In this document: in pieces, positions 54,138 to 63,775 of the stretch
Layout of the letters: each line of letters begins with the position of its first letter
Numbering within the stretch: the first letter of the stretch is position 1
Assembly (NCBI RefSeq): GCF_025642135.1
Contig: NZ_CP106793.1
Location: forward strand, 3,269,001 to 3,333,000
Direction of reading: 5' to 3'
Source: Streptomyces cynarae
GTDB taxonomy: Bacteria > Actinomycetota > Actinomycetes > Streptomycetales > Streptomycetaceae
Length of the DNA: 64,000 nt
Program-made: the position numbers and the translations under genes
Notes under the pieces: model-generated
Seen by the model: only the letters and a program-made list of their open reading frames with translations
Databases searched by the model: none
What the model was told of the DNA's origin: nothing

Positions 54138-55147
54138 ATGGCCACCCGGCACGACACCGCCGCGCCCCCCGCCAAGGAGGGGGCGCGGCCCCGGGCCGCC
54201 CGCCCGCCGTACCCACGGAGGCGGAGCAGCGGCGCCGCGCACGGCTCTCCCGGCGCTGGCAGCGGGACCTCCGCTGGAGCCCGTACGCGTTCGTCTCGCC
54301 CTTCTTCCTGCTCTTCATCGCCTTCGGCCTGTTCCCGCTGGTCTACACGGCCTGGGCCTCGCTGCACACGGTGGAGCTGACGGCGCCCACCGACATGGAG
54401 TGGGCGGGGCTGCGCAACTACACCCGGATCTTCGACGACGACTTCTTCTGGAACGCGGCGAAGAACACCCTGACCATCGGGATCATCTCGACCGTCCCGC
54501 AGCTTCTGATGGCGATGGGCCTGGCCCACATCCTCAACTACAAGCTGCGCGCCTCGACCTTCTACCGGGTCGTGATGCTCGCGCCGTACGCGACCTCGAT
54601 CGCGGCCGCCTCGCTGGTGTTCGTGCTGCTCTTCGGGCGCGACTACGGCATGATCAACTGGGCGCTGCACTTCGTCGGGATCGACGCCATCGACTGGCAG
54701 AACGAGAAGTGGCCCTCGCAGATAGCCGTCTCGTCCATCGTCATCTGGCGCTGGACGGGCTACAACGCGCTGATCTACCTCGCGGCCATGCAGGCCATCC
54801 CCCAGGACCTGTACGAGTCGGCGGCCTTGGACGGGGCCAACCGCTGGCAGCAGTTCTTCCATGTCACGCTGCCCCAGTTGCGGCCGACGATCCTGTTCAC
54901 GGTCGTCGTGTCGACGATCGGCGCCAGCCAGGTCTTCGGCGAGCCGCTGCTGTTCGACGCGAACAAGGGCGCGTCGGGCGGCGCCGAGCACCAGTTCCAG
55001 ACGCTGGGTCTGTACCTGTACGAGCAGGGTTGGGTGAACCAGCACCTGGGCCGGGCCTCCGCCATCGCCTGGACGATGTTCCTGATCCTCATCGTGATCG
55101 GGATCGTCAACTACGTCATCTCGCGCCGGTTGCGCGCCAGCAGTTAG
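54138..55147 (+). CDS. cebF: Cello-oligosaccharide ABC permease CebF-like (apparent frameshift)
   Basis: This is a MalF-type permease with about six helices and the ATPase-contact loop DLYESAALDGANRWQQF. The start ATG 54138 (MATRHDTAAPPAKEG) and the first helix (WSPYAFVSPFFLLFIAFGLF) are in different frames. One more G in the five-G run at 54179-54183 restores GGAAPGRPPAVPTEAEQRRR and one continuous protein of about 336 residues. As it stands only the part from about GTG 54371 would be made without helix 1. It is followed by cebG 11 bp on. Confidence 0.87.
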
Positions 55148-55158
55148 GAGAACCGGCC

Positions 55159-56061
55159 GTGACGACGACCCTGACGAAGCCCGAGGAGAAGACCCGGGAG
55201 CCCAAACGCGTACGCCGGCCCAAGGCCGCGCGCGCCGGCGGGCAGCTCCACGCCGGTCCCGTGGCGTACGCCATCCTGATCCTCTTCAGCATCGGCTCGC
55301 TGCTCCCGCTGGTGTGGACGGCGATCGCCGCCTCGCGCAACAACAACCGGCTCGCGCAGACGCCCCCGCCGTTCTGGTTCGGCTCGAACCTGTTCAACAA
55401 CCTGGAGATCGCCTGGAACGACGCCAATCTGGGCAAGGCGTTCTTCAACACCACGTTCGTGGCGGGCGTCTCGGCGGCGACGATCGTCTTCCTGTCGACG
55501 ATCGCCGGGTTCGCCTTCGCCAAACTGCGCTTCAAGGGCAAGGGCGCCCTGATGCTGATCGTCATCGGCACGATGATGGTCCCGCCGCAGCTGAGCGTGA
55601 TCCCGCTGTACATGATGGTCGCCAAGCTGGACTGGACCGACCAGCTTCAGGCAGTGATCCTGCCGTCGCTGGTGAGCGCGTTCGGGGTGTTCTTCATGCG
55701 GCAATACCTGATCCAGGCGCTGCCGGACGAGATCATCGAGGCCGCCCGCATGGATGGCGCGAGCAGCTGGCGCGTGGTCTGGCACGTCGTGTTCCCGGCG
55801 GCCCGCCCCGCGATGGCCGTCCTGGGCATGCTGATGTTCGTGCAGACGTGGAACGACTTCCTGTGGCCGTTCCTGGTCCTGACCCAGAACGGCAACCCGA
55901 CCGTGCAGGTCGCGGTCGCGGGTCTGGGCCGCGGCTACACCCCCGACCAGTCGCTGATCATGGCGGGCGCGCTGCTCGGTACGCTGCCGCTGCTGCTGGT
56001 CTTCGCGATCTTCGGCAAGCAGATCGTGGGCGGCATCATGCAGGGCGCGGTCAAGGGCTGA
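55159..56061 (+). CDS. cebG: Cello-oligosaccharide ABC permease CebG-like
   Basis: The 300-residue MalG-type permease has an arginine-rich N-terminus, six helices and the EAA loop [20 protein letters not shown]. It forms the membrane channel with CebF. GTG 55159 follows TTAGGAG. It is the last transporter gene before bglC. Confidence 0.92.
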   Translation: MTTTLTKPEEKTREPKRVRRPKAARAGGQLHAGPVAYAILILFSIGSLLPLVWTAIAASRNNNRLAQTPPPFWFGSNLFNNLEIAWNDANLGKAFFNTTFVAGVSAATIVFLSTIAGFAFAKLRFKGKGALMLIVIGTMMVPPQLSVIPLYMMVAKLDWTDQLQAVILPSLVSAFGVFFMRQYLIQALPDEIIEAARMDGASSWRVVWHVVFPAARPAMAVLGMLMFVQTWNDFLWPFLVLTQNGNPTVQVAVAGLGRGYTPDQSLIMAGALLGTLPLLLVFAIFGKQIVGGIMQGAVKG

Positions 56062-56066
56062 CGCCC

Positions 56067-56150
56067 ATCCGCAGTGGCCGCCCATCCGCCGTGGCGGCCG
56101 CCCGCCGCGGTCGCCCGCCGCCGTGGTCGCCCACCCGCCGTACGGGGGCC
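56067..56150 (+). repeat. Degenerate short tandem repeats between cebG and bglC
   Basis: Units related to GCCGTGGTCGCCCACCC recur four to five times with substitutions and one shorter unit. No function is evident. The rest of the 184-bp spacer is a pyrimidine-rich stretch before the CebR-like site. Confidence 0.5.
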
Positions 56151-56232
56151 GGATCACCGCCGCTCCGGCCCCTTCCCTTCCCCCTCCTCTCTCCTTCCCA
56201 TCCCCCAACTCATCGGTCTTCCCGACCTCGTA

Positions 56233-56246
56233 TGGGAGCGCTTCCA
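56233..56246. promoter_or_regulatory. CebR box overlapping the bglC ribosome-binding site and start codon
   Basis: TGGGAGCGCTTCCA matches the CebR consensus at 13 of 14 positions. Its left arm GGGAG is the ribosome-binding site and its last base is the A of the bglC ATG. Confidence 0.85.
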
Positions 56247-57679
56247 TGTCTGAGTCCGCACAGTCGGCACCCCCGGTGACCTTTCCTCCCGCCTTCCTCT
56301 GGGGCGCCGCGACCTCCGCGTACCAGATCGAGGGGGCGGTCCGGGAGGACGGCCGCACCCCCTCCATCTGGGACACCTTCAGCCATACGCCGGGCAGGAC
56401 GGCCGACGGCGAGACCGGTGACATCGCTGTCGACCACTACCACCGCTACCGCGACGACGTGGCGCTGATGGCCGAGCTGGGCCTGAACGCGTACCGCTTC
56501 TCGATCTCCTGGTCGCGCGTGCAGCCCACCGGCCGGGGTCCTGCGGTCCAGCGGGGCCTGGACTTCTACCGCCGTCTGGTGGACGAACTCCTCGCGCACG
56601 GCATCCGGCCGGCGATCACCCTCTACCACTGGGACCTCCCGCAGGAGCTGGAGGACGCGGGCGGCTGGCCGGAGCGGGACACGGCGTACCGGTTCGCCGA
56701 GTACGCGCGGATCGTGGGCGAGGCCCTCGGCGACCGCGTGGAGCAGTGGATCACCCTGAACGAGCCATGGTGCAGCGCGTTCCTGGGCTACGGCTCCGGG
56801 GTGCACGCCCCGGGTCGGACGGACGCGGCGGCGTCGCTGCGCGCGGCACACCACCTGAACCTGGCCCACGGCCTCGGCGCCTCGGCCCTACGGTCCGTGA
56901 TGCCGACCCGCAACGCGGTGGCGGTCAGCCTCAACTCCTCCGTCGTGCGCACGGTGTCCCAGGACCCCGCGGACCTGGCGGCGGGTCAGAAGATCGACGA
57001 CCTGGCCAACGGGGTCTTCCACGGCCCGATGCTGCACGGCGCGTACCCGGAGACCCTGCTGGCGGCCACGTCGTCGGTCACCGACTGGTCGTACGTGCGC
57101 GACGGCGACCTGGAGACGATCCACCAGCCGCTGGACGCGCTGGGTCTGAACTACTACACGCCGACGCTGGTCTCGGCGGCCGAGGAGCAGGTGAGCGGCC
57201 CCCGTCCGGACGGTCACGGCGCCAGCGCCCACTCGCCCTGGCCGGGCGCGGACGACGTGGCCTTCCACCAGACCCCGGGCGAGCGCACCGAGATGGGCTG
57301 GACGATCGACCCGACCGGGCTGCACGAGCTGATCATGCGCTACACGCGGGAAGCGCCCGGCCTGCCGCTGTACGTGACGGAGAACGGCGCGGCCTACGAC
57401 GACAAGCCGGACCCTGACGGCCGCGTCCACGACCCGGAGCGGATCGCCTACCTGCACGGGCACCTGTCGGCGGTGCGCCGGGCCATCACGGACGGCGCGG
57501 ACGTGCGGGGCTACTTCCTGTGGTCCCTGATGGACAACTTCGAGTGGGCGTACGGCTACGAGAAGCGCTTCGGGGCGGTGTACGTGGACTACACGACCCT
57601 GGAGCGGACCCCGAAGTCCAGCGCGCACTGGTACGGCCGGGCGGCGCGGACCGGGGAGCTGCCGCCGCTGGAGGGCTGA
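56246..57679 (+). CDS. bglC: GH1 beta-glucosidase (intracellular)
   Basis: The 477-residue GH1 enzyme has no signal peptide, so it acts in the cytoplasm. The acid/base is Glu173 in TLNEPWC and the nucleophile Glu379 in [11 protein letters not shown]. Other GH1 features are [20 protein letters not shown] and [17 protein letters not shown]. It splits imported cellobiose and short cello-oligosaccharides to glucose. ATG 56246 is fixed by the match to GH1 N-termini and by GGGAG 8 nt upstream. The ceb operon context supports the name. Confidence 0.94.
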   Translation: MSESAQSAPPVTFPPAFLWGAATSAYQIEGAVREDGRTPSIWDTFSHTPGRTADGETGDIAVDHYHRYRDDVALMAELGLNAYRFSISWSRVQPTGRGPAVQRGLDFYRRLVDELLAHGIRPAITLYHWDLPQELEDAGGWPERDTAYRFAEYARIVGEALGDRVEQWITLNEPWCSAFLGYGSGVHAPGRTDAAASLRAAHHLNLAHGLGASALRSVMPTRNAVAVSLNSSVVRTVSQDPADLAAGQKIDDLANGVFHGPMLHGAYPETLLAATSSVTDWSYVRDGDLETIHQPLDALGLNYYTPTLVSAAEEQVSGPRPDGHGASAHSPWPGADDVAFHQTPGERTEMGWTIDPTGLHELIMRYTREAPGLPLYVTENGAAYDDKPDPDGRVHDPERIAYLHGHLSAVRRAITDGADVRGYFLWSLMDNFEWAYGYEKRFGAVYVDYTTLERTPKSSAHWYGRAARTGELPPLEG

Positions 57680-57700
57680 CCGGCCGGGGGGCCAGGGGTT

Positions 57701-57735
57701 CGGGGCGCGGCACGGGAGGGGAGTGCCGCGCCCCG
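57701..57735 (+). terminator. Terminator after bglC
   Basis: CGGGGCGCGGCAC (57701-57713) pairs perfectly with GTGCCGCGCCCCG (57723-57735), loop of 9 nt, 22 bp after the bglC stop. Confidence 0.75.
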
Positions 57736-57810
57736 GTGGTTCGCCGTGCCGCCCGAAGCCCGTCGCAAGGGGGCTCCGTCGCGTGGCCCACTCCCCTAGG
57801 GTTTGGTCGC

Positions 57811-58338
57811 GTGACCACCGAAGCCGCGGACAGAGCGGCCACCACCTACCCGTCCTCGCTGCGTCGGACCTCACTCATGGCCTTCGGCTCGCTGGCGTTC
57901 GTGGCGCTGGGCGTCTGGCTGCTGATCGACCATGCCACGCTCAAAGGCGTCCTCGCGGGCGCGGCCGCCGTGCCGTTCTTCGGCCTGTGCGCCTGCGTGG
58001 CGATCGGCCGCCTTCTGCGACGTCGGCCCGAACTGGTGCTGACCGGCGAGGGCCTGACACATGTGATGCTGGGCTCGATCCGCTGGACGGAGATCGCGGA
58101 GGTCACCGTCCGCGAGATCAAGGTCCGCTCCACCTCTCAGCGCGTGATCGAACTGGTGCTCAATGACCCGGACGCCTACCTGGCGCGGGCACCGCGTTCG
58201 GCCCGGATCGCAGGCAAGGCCAACCTGCGCTTCGGTTACAGCCCGGCGACCATCTCCGCGACCACGCTCCCCGTGGACCTCGACGGGGTGGTGGCGGCGA
58301 TGCGCCGCCACCACCCCGAGTTGAGGATCAGGCGGTAG
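57811..58338 (+). CDS. Two-helix membrane protein with PH-like domain (STM3941-like)
   Basis: The 175-residue protein has two membrane helices close to the N-terminus (LMAFGSLAFVALGVWLLIDH and GVLAGAAAVPFFGLCACVAI). A soluble beta-rich part follows with PELVLTGEGLTHVMLGSIRW, a pattern seen in STM3941-like and other bacterial PH-domain proteins. Its role is unknown. GTG 57811 has only a weak upstream GGG. Confidence 0.65.
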   Translation: MTTEAADRAATTYPSSLRRTSLMAFGSLAFVALGVWLLIDHATLKGVLAGAAAVPFFGLCACVAIGRLLRRRPELVLTGEGLTHVMLGSIRWTEIAEVTVREIKVRSTSQRVIELVLNDPDAYLARAPRSARIAGKANLRFGYSPATISATTLPVDLDGVVAAMRRHHPELRIRR

Positions 58339-58356
58339 CACCCCGGAGAACAGGCA

Positions 58357-59838
58357 CTACTTGTAGGTGCCGAACGCCTTCGAGAAGGCGAACCTGTCCT
58401 GGGTGATCGAGCTGCACGTCGGGTCCGCCGTCGGCTTGGGGCCGCCGTCGCACTGCTTGTCCCGCGCGGCCGACCACATCGACAGCCAGCCGAGGCCCTT
58501 GGACTTGGCGAAGTTCACCAACTGGGTGGCGTCGTCGACCTTGAAGACCTCCGAGGAGACGTCGTTGACGCCGATCATCGGGGTGACCGCGACCGTCTTC
58601 CAGGCCGCGCTGTCGGTCAGGCCCAGCACGCTCTTGATCTGCGCCTGCGTGGCGGTCGCCGCCTGCTCGGCGTAGGTGCCCATGTCGCCGCTGTACGCGG
58701 GGCCGTAGTCCATCGCCATGATGTTGACGGTGGAGACCTTCACGCCGTTGGACTTGGCGTCGGCGAGGAGGTTCACTCCGTCCTGGGTCAGGCCCTCCGG
58801 CATGACCGGGAGCGTGAACGACACGTCCAGTCCGGGGTGTTGCTGCTGCAGCTTGGCGATGGCCTGGGCGCGGCGGGTGTTCGCGGCCGTGTTCGGCAGC
58901 GCGCCGCCCTCGACGTCGAAGTCGACCTTGGTGAGTTTGTACGCGTCCACGACCTTCCCGTACGCCGCCGCCAGCGTGTCCGCCGAGGAGCAGGTCGTGG
59001 CCAGTTCGGAGCCGGAGGCGCCGCCGAAGGACACCCGGACGTCGCCACCCTTGGCGCGCAGGGCGCCGATCTGCGCGGCCACCGCGTCGTTGCCGAGGTC
59101 GGAGACGCCGCCCCACTTGGGGGTGCAGCCGCCGCCGTCGGTCACGAACGCCAGGTTGTAGTTCTTCACACCGGTCGCGTCGGCCGCGGCGGCCAGGTCG
59201 AAGGCCGGGTAGAGGGACGTGTCGACGTACGGGGAGAAGCCGGCGTTCGTGGTGGATCCGGTGCCGGTGCCGCCTCCGGTGGTCTGCGTGGCGGTGGGCG
59301 ACGGAGTCGCGGTCGAAGGCGGGGTCGGCGCCGGGGACGGGGACTGAGTCGGGGACGGGGACCGAGTCGGGGACTGGGTCGGGCGGCCGCTCGGCTGCGG
59401 GGGCGTGCCGTCGTCGGCGGAACACTTCGCGCCGTCGATGACGCAGCCCGTCGGGTCCCCGGAGCCGCTCACGACGAAGCCGACGGTCACCGACTCGCCC
59501 GCCGCGAGGCCGTCCTTGTCCCAGGACGGCGGCTTCACGGTGACGTGCTGTCCGCTCACCGTGGGCGTGCCGTCCCACAGCGAGCTGAGCTTCGCACCCG
59601 AGGGAAGGTCGAACTGGAGCGTCCAGTCGGCCTTGGCCTGGCCGCTGTCGTTCGTGATCACGTACTGCGCGGTGTAGCCCGTCGACCAGGTGCTGGTCTT
59701 CGTGTACGCCGCGCCGACGCCGGCGGCGTGCGCGGTGCCGGTGACCACCAGGGCGCCACCGCCGACCACGACGGCGGCGACCGTACCGCCGATCGCCTTG
59801 TTTCTGCCGCTTATTCCGCGCCGGTGCGCCTTGCTCAT
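58357..59838 (-). CDS. Secreted chitinase: CBM2, Pro/Thr/Ser linker, GH18
   Basis: The 493-residue protein has a signal peptide (to about AHAAG, residue 40). A CBM2-type binding domain follows (about 40-135, ending in the paired cysteines GCVIDGAKCS), then a linker of SPTPSP-type repeats (145-185) and a GH18 domain (about 200-490). The GH18 motif VDFDVEGG places the catalytic Glu at 310. It is a chitin-degrading (or endo-GlcNAc-ase) enzyme of the bacterial ChiC-like class. A chitinase-type repeat motif lies about 135 bp upstream. Confidence 0.92.
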   Translation of the reverse strand: MSKAHRRGISGRNKAIGGTVAAVVVGGGALVVTGTAHAAGVGAAYTKTSTWSTGYTAQYVITNDSGQAKADWTLQFDLPSGAKLSSLWDGTPTVSGQHVTVKPPSWDKDGLAAGESVTVGFVVSGSGDPTGCVIDGAKCSADDGTPPQPSGRPTQSPTRSPSPTQSPSPAPTPPSTATPSPTATQTTGGGTGTGSTTNAGFSPYVDTSLYPAFDLAAAADATGVKNYNLAFVTDGGGCTPKWGGVSDLGNDAVAAQIGALRAKGGDVRVSFGGASGSELATTCSSADTLAAAYGKVVDAYKLTKVDFDVEGGALPNTAANTRRAQAIAKLQQQHPGLDVSFTLPVMPEGLTQDGVNLLADAKSNGVKVSTVNIMAMDYGPAYSGDMGTYAEQAATATQAQIKSVLGLTDSAAWKTVAVTPMIGVNDVSSEVFKVDDATQLVNFAKSKGLGWLSMWSAARDKQCDGGPKPTADPTCSSITQDRFAFSKAFGTYK

Positions 59839-59946
59839 CGCGTGCCTGCCTTCGCTGGTACGAGGGGTGGATGCGGCAGCACGCTAGCGAGCCGATAGGG
59901 GGCAAACCGCCTGATCCGGGCGGGCGTTGAGGATCTTAGGGTCGGC

Positions 59947-61343
59947 TTAAGGAAGGGATCGGGGGCGGTTAAAGGTAGAGACCAATATGCGGCGGCGTCT
60001 GCGGCGTACGCGGTGCCCTCGCCGTGTCGGGGCCCGTCCGTCCAGCTGGAACCAGATCCGCACCTCCGTGCCGCCCAGCACCGACGAGCCGATCCGTACG
60101 TCGCCGCCGGTCGACTCGGCGAGCCTGCTCACGATGTCCAGGCCGAGGCCCGTCGAGCCGTCGCTGCCCGAGCCGCGGCCGCGGGCCATCGCCGCCTGCG
60201 GGTCGGGTATGCCGGGCCCGGCGTCGGACACCAGCACGATCACCGCGTCCTCGGCGTTGTGCACGTCGACCGCGAACGCCGTGCCCTCCGGGGTGTGCCG
60301 GAAGACGTTCCCGAGCAGGGCGTCCAGCGCGGCGGCGAGGTCGGACCGGGCGACGGGTATGCGGACCGGACGGTCGGCCCCGGCCACCCGCCACTTGCGG
60401 CCCTCGTCCTCGGCGAGCGCCGACCAGAACTCCATCCGCTCGCGCACCACCTCCGCCGCGTCGCATCCGGCGCCCGGTCCGGCCGCCGCGGTCTGCGGCT
60501 TGGCCTCGCGGGCCGTACGGATGATCGTGTCCACCTCGCGCTCCAGCTGCGCCACCGCCTGACGGGTCTGCTCGGCGGCCGGCCCGTCGCCGAGCGAGGC
60601 CGCGTTCAGCCGCAGGACGGTCAGCGGCGTCCGCAGGCGGTGGGACAGGTCGGCCGCCAGTTCCCGCTCGTTCGCGAGGAGTTGTACCACCTGGTCGGCC
60701 ATCGAGTTGAACGCGACCGCCGCCGCGCGCAGTTCGGCCGGCCCGTCCTCGGGGACGCGCGCCCCGAGCTGCCCCTCCCCAGGTCGTGCGCGCCCTCGGC
60801 CAGGCGCCGCGCGGGCCGCACCATCCGTACGCCGAGCCGGTCGGCGACCGCCACCGAGCCGACGATCAGTGCGAAGCCGACCGCGGCGAGCACCGCCCAG
60901 GCCGTGCCGACGCCGTGCGTCACCTCGGACTCGGGCACGTAGACCTCGATCACGGCGATCGCCCCGGAGCTGAGCGCGGTGGGTTGGAGCAGCGTGGAGC
61001 CGCCCGGTACCTCGGTGGTGGAGGCACGTCCGAGTCGGCGGGTGGCCGCGATGTCCTCGGCGGTGGCGCGACGGCGGCCGATGTCGACCGCTTTCGTGCC
61101 GTCCCCCGCGGGGATGTGCACCGCTATCCCGTCGGCGGAGCCCGCCGAGGCGACGACCCGCTCCAACTGGTCCCGGTCGGTGGTGATGGACAGCGCGGGC
61201 GCGATCGCGGCGGCCTGCCGCTCGGCGCCGGCGAAGGCCCGGTCGCGTGCCATCTCCTTGACGACCAGTCCGAGCGGGACCGCGAAGGCGACCACCACCA
61301 TCGCGGTCACCGCCAGACACACCTTGACCAGGGCCCACCTCAT
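59947..61343 (-). CDS. Sensor histidine kinase (apparent frameshift in HAMP)
   Basis: The kinase has two membrane helices (residues about 5-28 and 155-178) around an extracytoplasmic sensor and a HAMP domain. A HisKA H-box follows (ADLSHRLRTPLTVLRL), then the ATPase domain with N-box LLGNVFRHTPEG, DAGPGIPD and GSTGLGLDI. The N-terminal 195 residues and the kinase part lie in different frames. One more G in the run at 60777-60780 (or 60772-60775) joins HDLG with EGQLGARVPEDGPAEL. Its start overlaps the response-regulator stop by 4 bp (61340-61343). The signal sensed is unknown. Confidence 0.87.
59973..59984 (-). promoter_or_regulatory. Chitinase-type 12-bp motif upstream of the GH18 gene
   Basis: On the minus strand TGGTCTCTACCT matches the Streptomyces chitinase promoter repeat TGGTCYAGACCT at 10 of 12 positions. 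It is a single copy, and it lies inside the 3' end of the histidine-kinase gene. Confidence 0.35.
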
Positions 61344-62044
61344 GGCAGTGGCTCCGTCCCCGGCGGCTCCAGCTTCACGCCGACCCCCCGCAGGGTGTGC
61401 AGATAGCGCGGCCTGGCGGCCGTCTCGCCCAACTTCCTCCTGAGCCAGGAGAGATGGACGTCGATGGTCTGGTCGTCGCCGTACGACTGTCGCCAGACCT
61501 CCGCGAGCAGCTCCCTGCGCGGTACGACGACGCCGGGCCGTCCGGCGAGGAAGGCGAGCAGGTCGAACTCACGACGTGTCAGGTCCAGGGGCGCGCCGTC
61601 CAGTTCGGCGTGGCGACGCAAGGGGTCGATGGCGAGGCCGCCGACCCTGATGACGGTCGTGGACCCGGCGTCGGCGGTGGCCGTGCGGACGCGGCGCAGC
61701 ACCGCCGCGATCCGAGCCGAGAGGTGCTCGACCGAGAACGGCTTGGTCAGATAGTCGTCCGCGCCCGCGTTGAGCAGGCGGACGATCTCCGTCTCGTCGT
61801 CGCGTGCCGTGGCGATGATGACCGGGACGTCCGTGATGCCGCGCAGCATCTTCAGCGCCTCGGAGCCGTCCAGGTCGGGCAGTCCGAGGTCGAGGATGAC
61901 GACGTCGAAGGGGACGTGCGCGACCTCGCGCAGCGCCTCCAGCGCGGTGCCGACGCTGCGCACGGTGTGTCCGGCCTCCGTCAGATGCCTGATGAGCGCC
62001 GAGCGTACGAACTGGTCGTCCTCGACCACGAGCACACTTGCCAT
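61340..62044 (-). CDS. OmpR/PhoB-family response regulator
   Basis: The 234-residue protein has a receiver domain with acidic pair EDD, phosphorylated Asp52 in VVILDLGLPD and Lys in LTKPFSVEH. The C-terminal winged helix has LDLTRREFDLLAFLAGRPG and TIDVHLSWLRRKLGE. It is partnered with the histidine kinase that overlaps it. ATG 62044 is used; an in-frame GTG at 62053 would add three residues. Confidence 0.93.
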   Translation of the reverse strand: MASVLVVEDDQFVRSALIRHLTEAGHTVRSVGTALEALREVAHVPFDVVILDLGLPDLDGSEALKMLRGITDVPVIIATARDDETEIVRLLNAGADDYLTKPFSVEHLSARIAAVLRRVRTATADAGSTTVIRVGGLAIDPLRRHAELDGAPLDLTRREFDLLAFLAGRPGVVVPRRELLAEVWRQSYGDDQTIDVHLSWLRRKLGETAARPRYLHTLRGVGVKLEPPGTEPLP

Positions 62045-62166
62045 GGGCGGCACCGTACGCCATGCGGGCCGGGCGGTTCGGGGGCTGTGGACAACTCCCC
62101 ACGCCGCAACCGGAGAAACGGAACTGTGTGCGACCCGTGAGACACCCGTGGGGCTGGTGAGGCAGT

Positions 62167-62688
62167 ATGGCCGGGATGTTGAGAGGTCTCCTGCACGTAC
62201 TGGCGTGGACGCTGGCCACCGGAGCGGCGGCCACGCTGTCGTGGTGGGGCGTCCACACGGTGCTGGCGGGCACCGCGTACGACCCGCCGCGCGCCCTGCC
62301 CGTCACCGCGGGCGGCGCGACGACGCAGGCGTCGAAGCCGTCGGCTCCCTCGACTCAGCGACCGGTCCCGTCGAAGAGCCCGTCGCCGACGCCGAGCACG
62401 ACGAGCCCGCGGCCGACGCCCTCGAAGTCCCGGGCCACGAAGCCCGACCCGCCCACCATCGCCTCCGGCCAGGTCAAGAGCTACGACACCGCCGGCGGTC
62501 GCGTGGTCTTCGACCTCGGCAGCACCTCGGCGACGCTCGTGTCGGCCACCCCCGGCACCGGCTGGTCGATGCAGGTCTGGAAGACGGAGACCTGGATCCG
62601 GGTGGAGTTCGCGTCGGGTGCCGACCGGGTGTCGGTGTTCTGCACCTGGCACGACGGCCCACCCCATGTGGAGATCGGGAACTACTAG
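62167..62688 (+). CDS. Membrane-anchored protein with Ser/Pro/Thr-rich stalk
   Basis: The 173-residue protein has one N-terminal membrane segment (LLHVLAWTLATGAAATLSWW). A stalk of SPSPTPSTTSPRP type follows (residues about 55-95), then a small beta-rich outer domain ending CTWHDGPPHVEIGNY. It is probably anchored with the domain outside. I do not recognise the family. Start ATG 62167 or 62176. Its TAG stop is shared with the left end of a mini-element. Confidence 0.6.
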   Translation: MAGMLRGLLHVLAWTLATGAAATLSWWGVHTVLAGTAYDPPRALPVTAGGATTQASKPSAPSTQRPVPSKSPSPTPSTTSPRPTPSKSRATKPDPPTIASGQVKSYDTAGGRVVFDLGSTSATLVSATPGTGWSMQVWKTETWIRVEFASGADRVSVFCTWHDGPPHVEIGNY

Positions 62689-62874
62689 GGTCTTTCGTTT
62701 GGATCAGGCCGGATCAGGGAGCGGGGCCATGGGGGTGCCCCCGCGCGAGCTCGTTCGAGCGTGGGGGAGTTGGCGACCGACGACAACGCCGCTGGGGGTG
62801 CCCCCACGCCGTCAAGGCAGTGGGGGAGTGCGTGCCAGGCCCCGCGAACCCGGCATGATCCGAACGAGAGGCCC
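62688..62874. mobile_element. 187-bp mini-element with 19-bp imperfect terminal inverted repeats (MITE-like)
   Basis: The left end GGGTCTTTCGTTTGGATCA (62688-62706) and right end TGATCCGAACGAGAGGCCC (62856-62874) are inverted repeats with 3 mismatches in 19. TA flanks both sides (62686-62687, 62875-62876) as a possible target duplication. Inside are two hairpin units built from GGGGGTGCCCCC and GTGGGGGAGT. There is no ORF for a transposase. Similar ends (GGGCCTCTCGTTTGGATCA type) recur between genes in other Streptomyces, from memory. Confidence 0.7.
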
Positions 62875-62908
62875 TAACCGCCCCTGGAGGTCGGCGGGGT
62901 CGGTCTGT

Positions 62909-63775
62909 TCAGCGGAAGACCGACGGCGGGGGCGCCGGGGATGCCACCGCCGCCGCGTCCGTGACGGCGGCCGCGCCGCCCGTGAAGTCGGTCAGCGCCT
63001 TGCCGTGCTCCACCCTCGCCGGGTGCGGGTCCGAGGCGGCCCGGCGGGTCAGTTCGGCGACCGGGAGCGGGTGGGCGGAGGCGGCCAGGACCGCGTTGCC
63101 GAAGCGCTTGCCGCGCAGGACGGCCGGATCGGCGATCAGTGCGAGCTCGGGGAAGACGGCCGCCGCCGTCGAGATCTGGCCGCGCAGGTGGGCGAGCGGA
63201 GGGCCGTCGGCGAGGTTGGCCGCGTACACACCGCCGTCCTTCAGCGCCCGGCGGACCTCGGTGAGGAACTCGACCGACGTCAGGTGCGCCGGGGTGCGCG
63301 CCCCGCTGAACACGTCCACGATGACCAGGTCCGCCCAGCCGTCCGGCACCTTGGCGAGCCCTTCCCGGGCGTCCGTGGAGCGCACCCGGATCCGTGCGTT
63401 CGGGTCCAACGGCAGGGCCCGGCGGACGAGTTGGACGAGCGCCGCGTCGCGTTCCACGATCTGCTGGGTGGAGCGGGGGCGGGTCGCGGCGGTGTAGCGG
63501 GCGAGGGTGAACGCGCCGCCGCCGAGGTGGACGGCGTGCACGGGACGGCCGGGCGGGGCGGCCAGGTCGATGACGTGGCCGAGCCGGCGCTGGTACTCGA
63601 AGGACAGGTACCGCGGGTCGTCGAGGTCGACATGCGACTGCGGGGCGCCGTCGATGAGGAGGGTCCAGGCGCGCGCCCGGTCCCGGTCGGGTATCAGCTG
63701 GGCGAGTCCGCCGTCGACCGCCTCGACGACGGCCTCGGCTCCCTGCCCGCGCCGCGCGTTCCGTGACCTGCCCAC
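62909..63775 (-). CDS. Spermidine-synthase-like (SAM-fold) protein
   Basis: The 288-residue protein has a short beta-rich N-terminus (LLIDGAPQSHVDLDDPRYLS) and a Rossmann methyltransferase/polyamine-synthase fold. Motifs are VHLGGGAFTLARY, VERDAALVQLVRRALPL, RSTDAREGLAKV and DLVIVDVFSGARTPAHL. GGGAF replaces the usual GGGDG of true spermidine synthases, and the catalytic Asp segment reads DVFSG, so the substrate may differ. GTG 63775 gives the full N-terminus. Confidence 0.78.
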   Translation of the reverse strand: MGRSRNARRGQGAEAVVEAVDGGLAQLIPDRDRARAWTLLIDGAPQSHVDLDDPRYLSFEYQRRLGHVIDLAAPPGRPVHAVHLGGGAFTLARYTAATRPRSTQQIVERDAALVQLVRRALPLDPNARIRVRSTDAREGLAKVPDGWADLVIVDVFSGARTPAHLTSVEFLTEVRRALKDGGVYAANLADGPPLAHLRGQISTAAAVFPELALIADPAVLRGKRFGNAVLAASAHPLPVAELTRRAASDPHPARVEHGKALTDFTGGAAAVTDAAAVASPAPPPSVFR

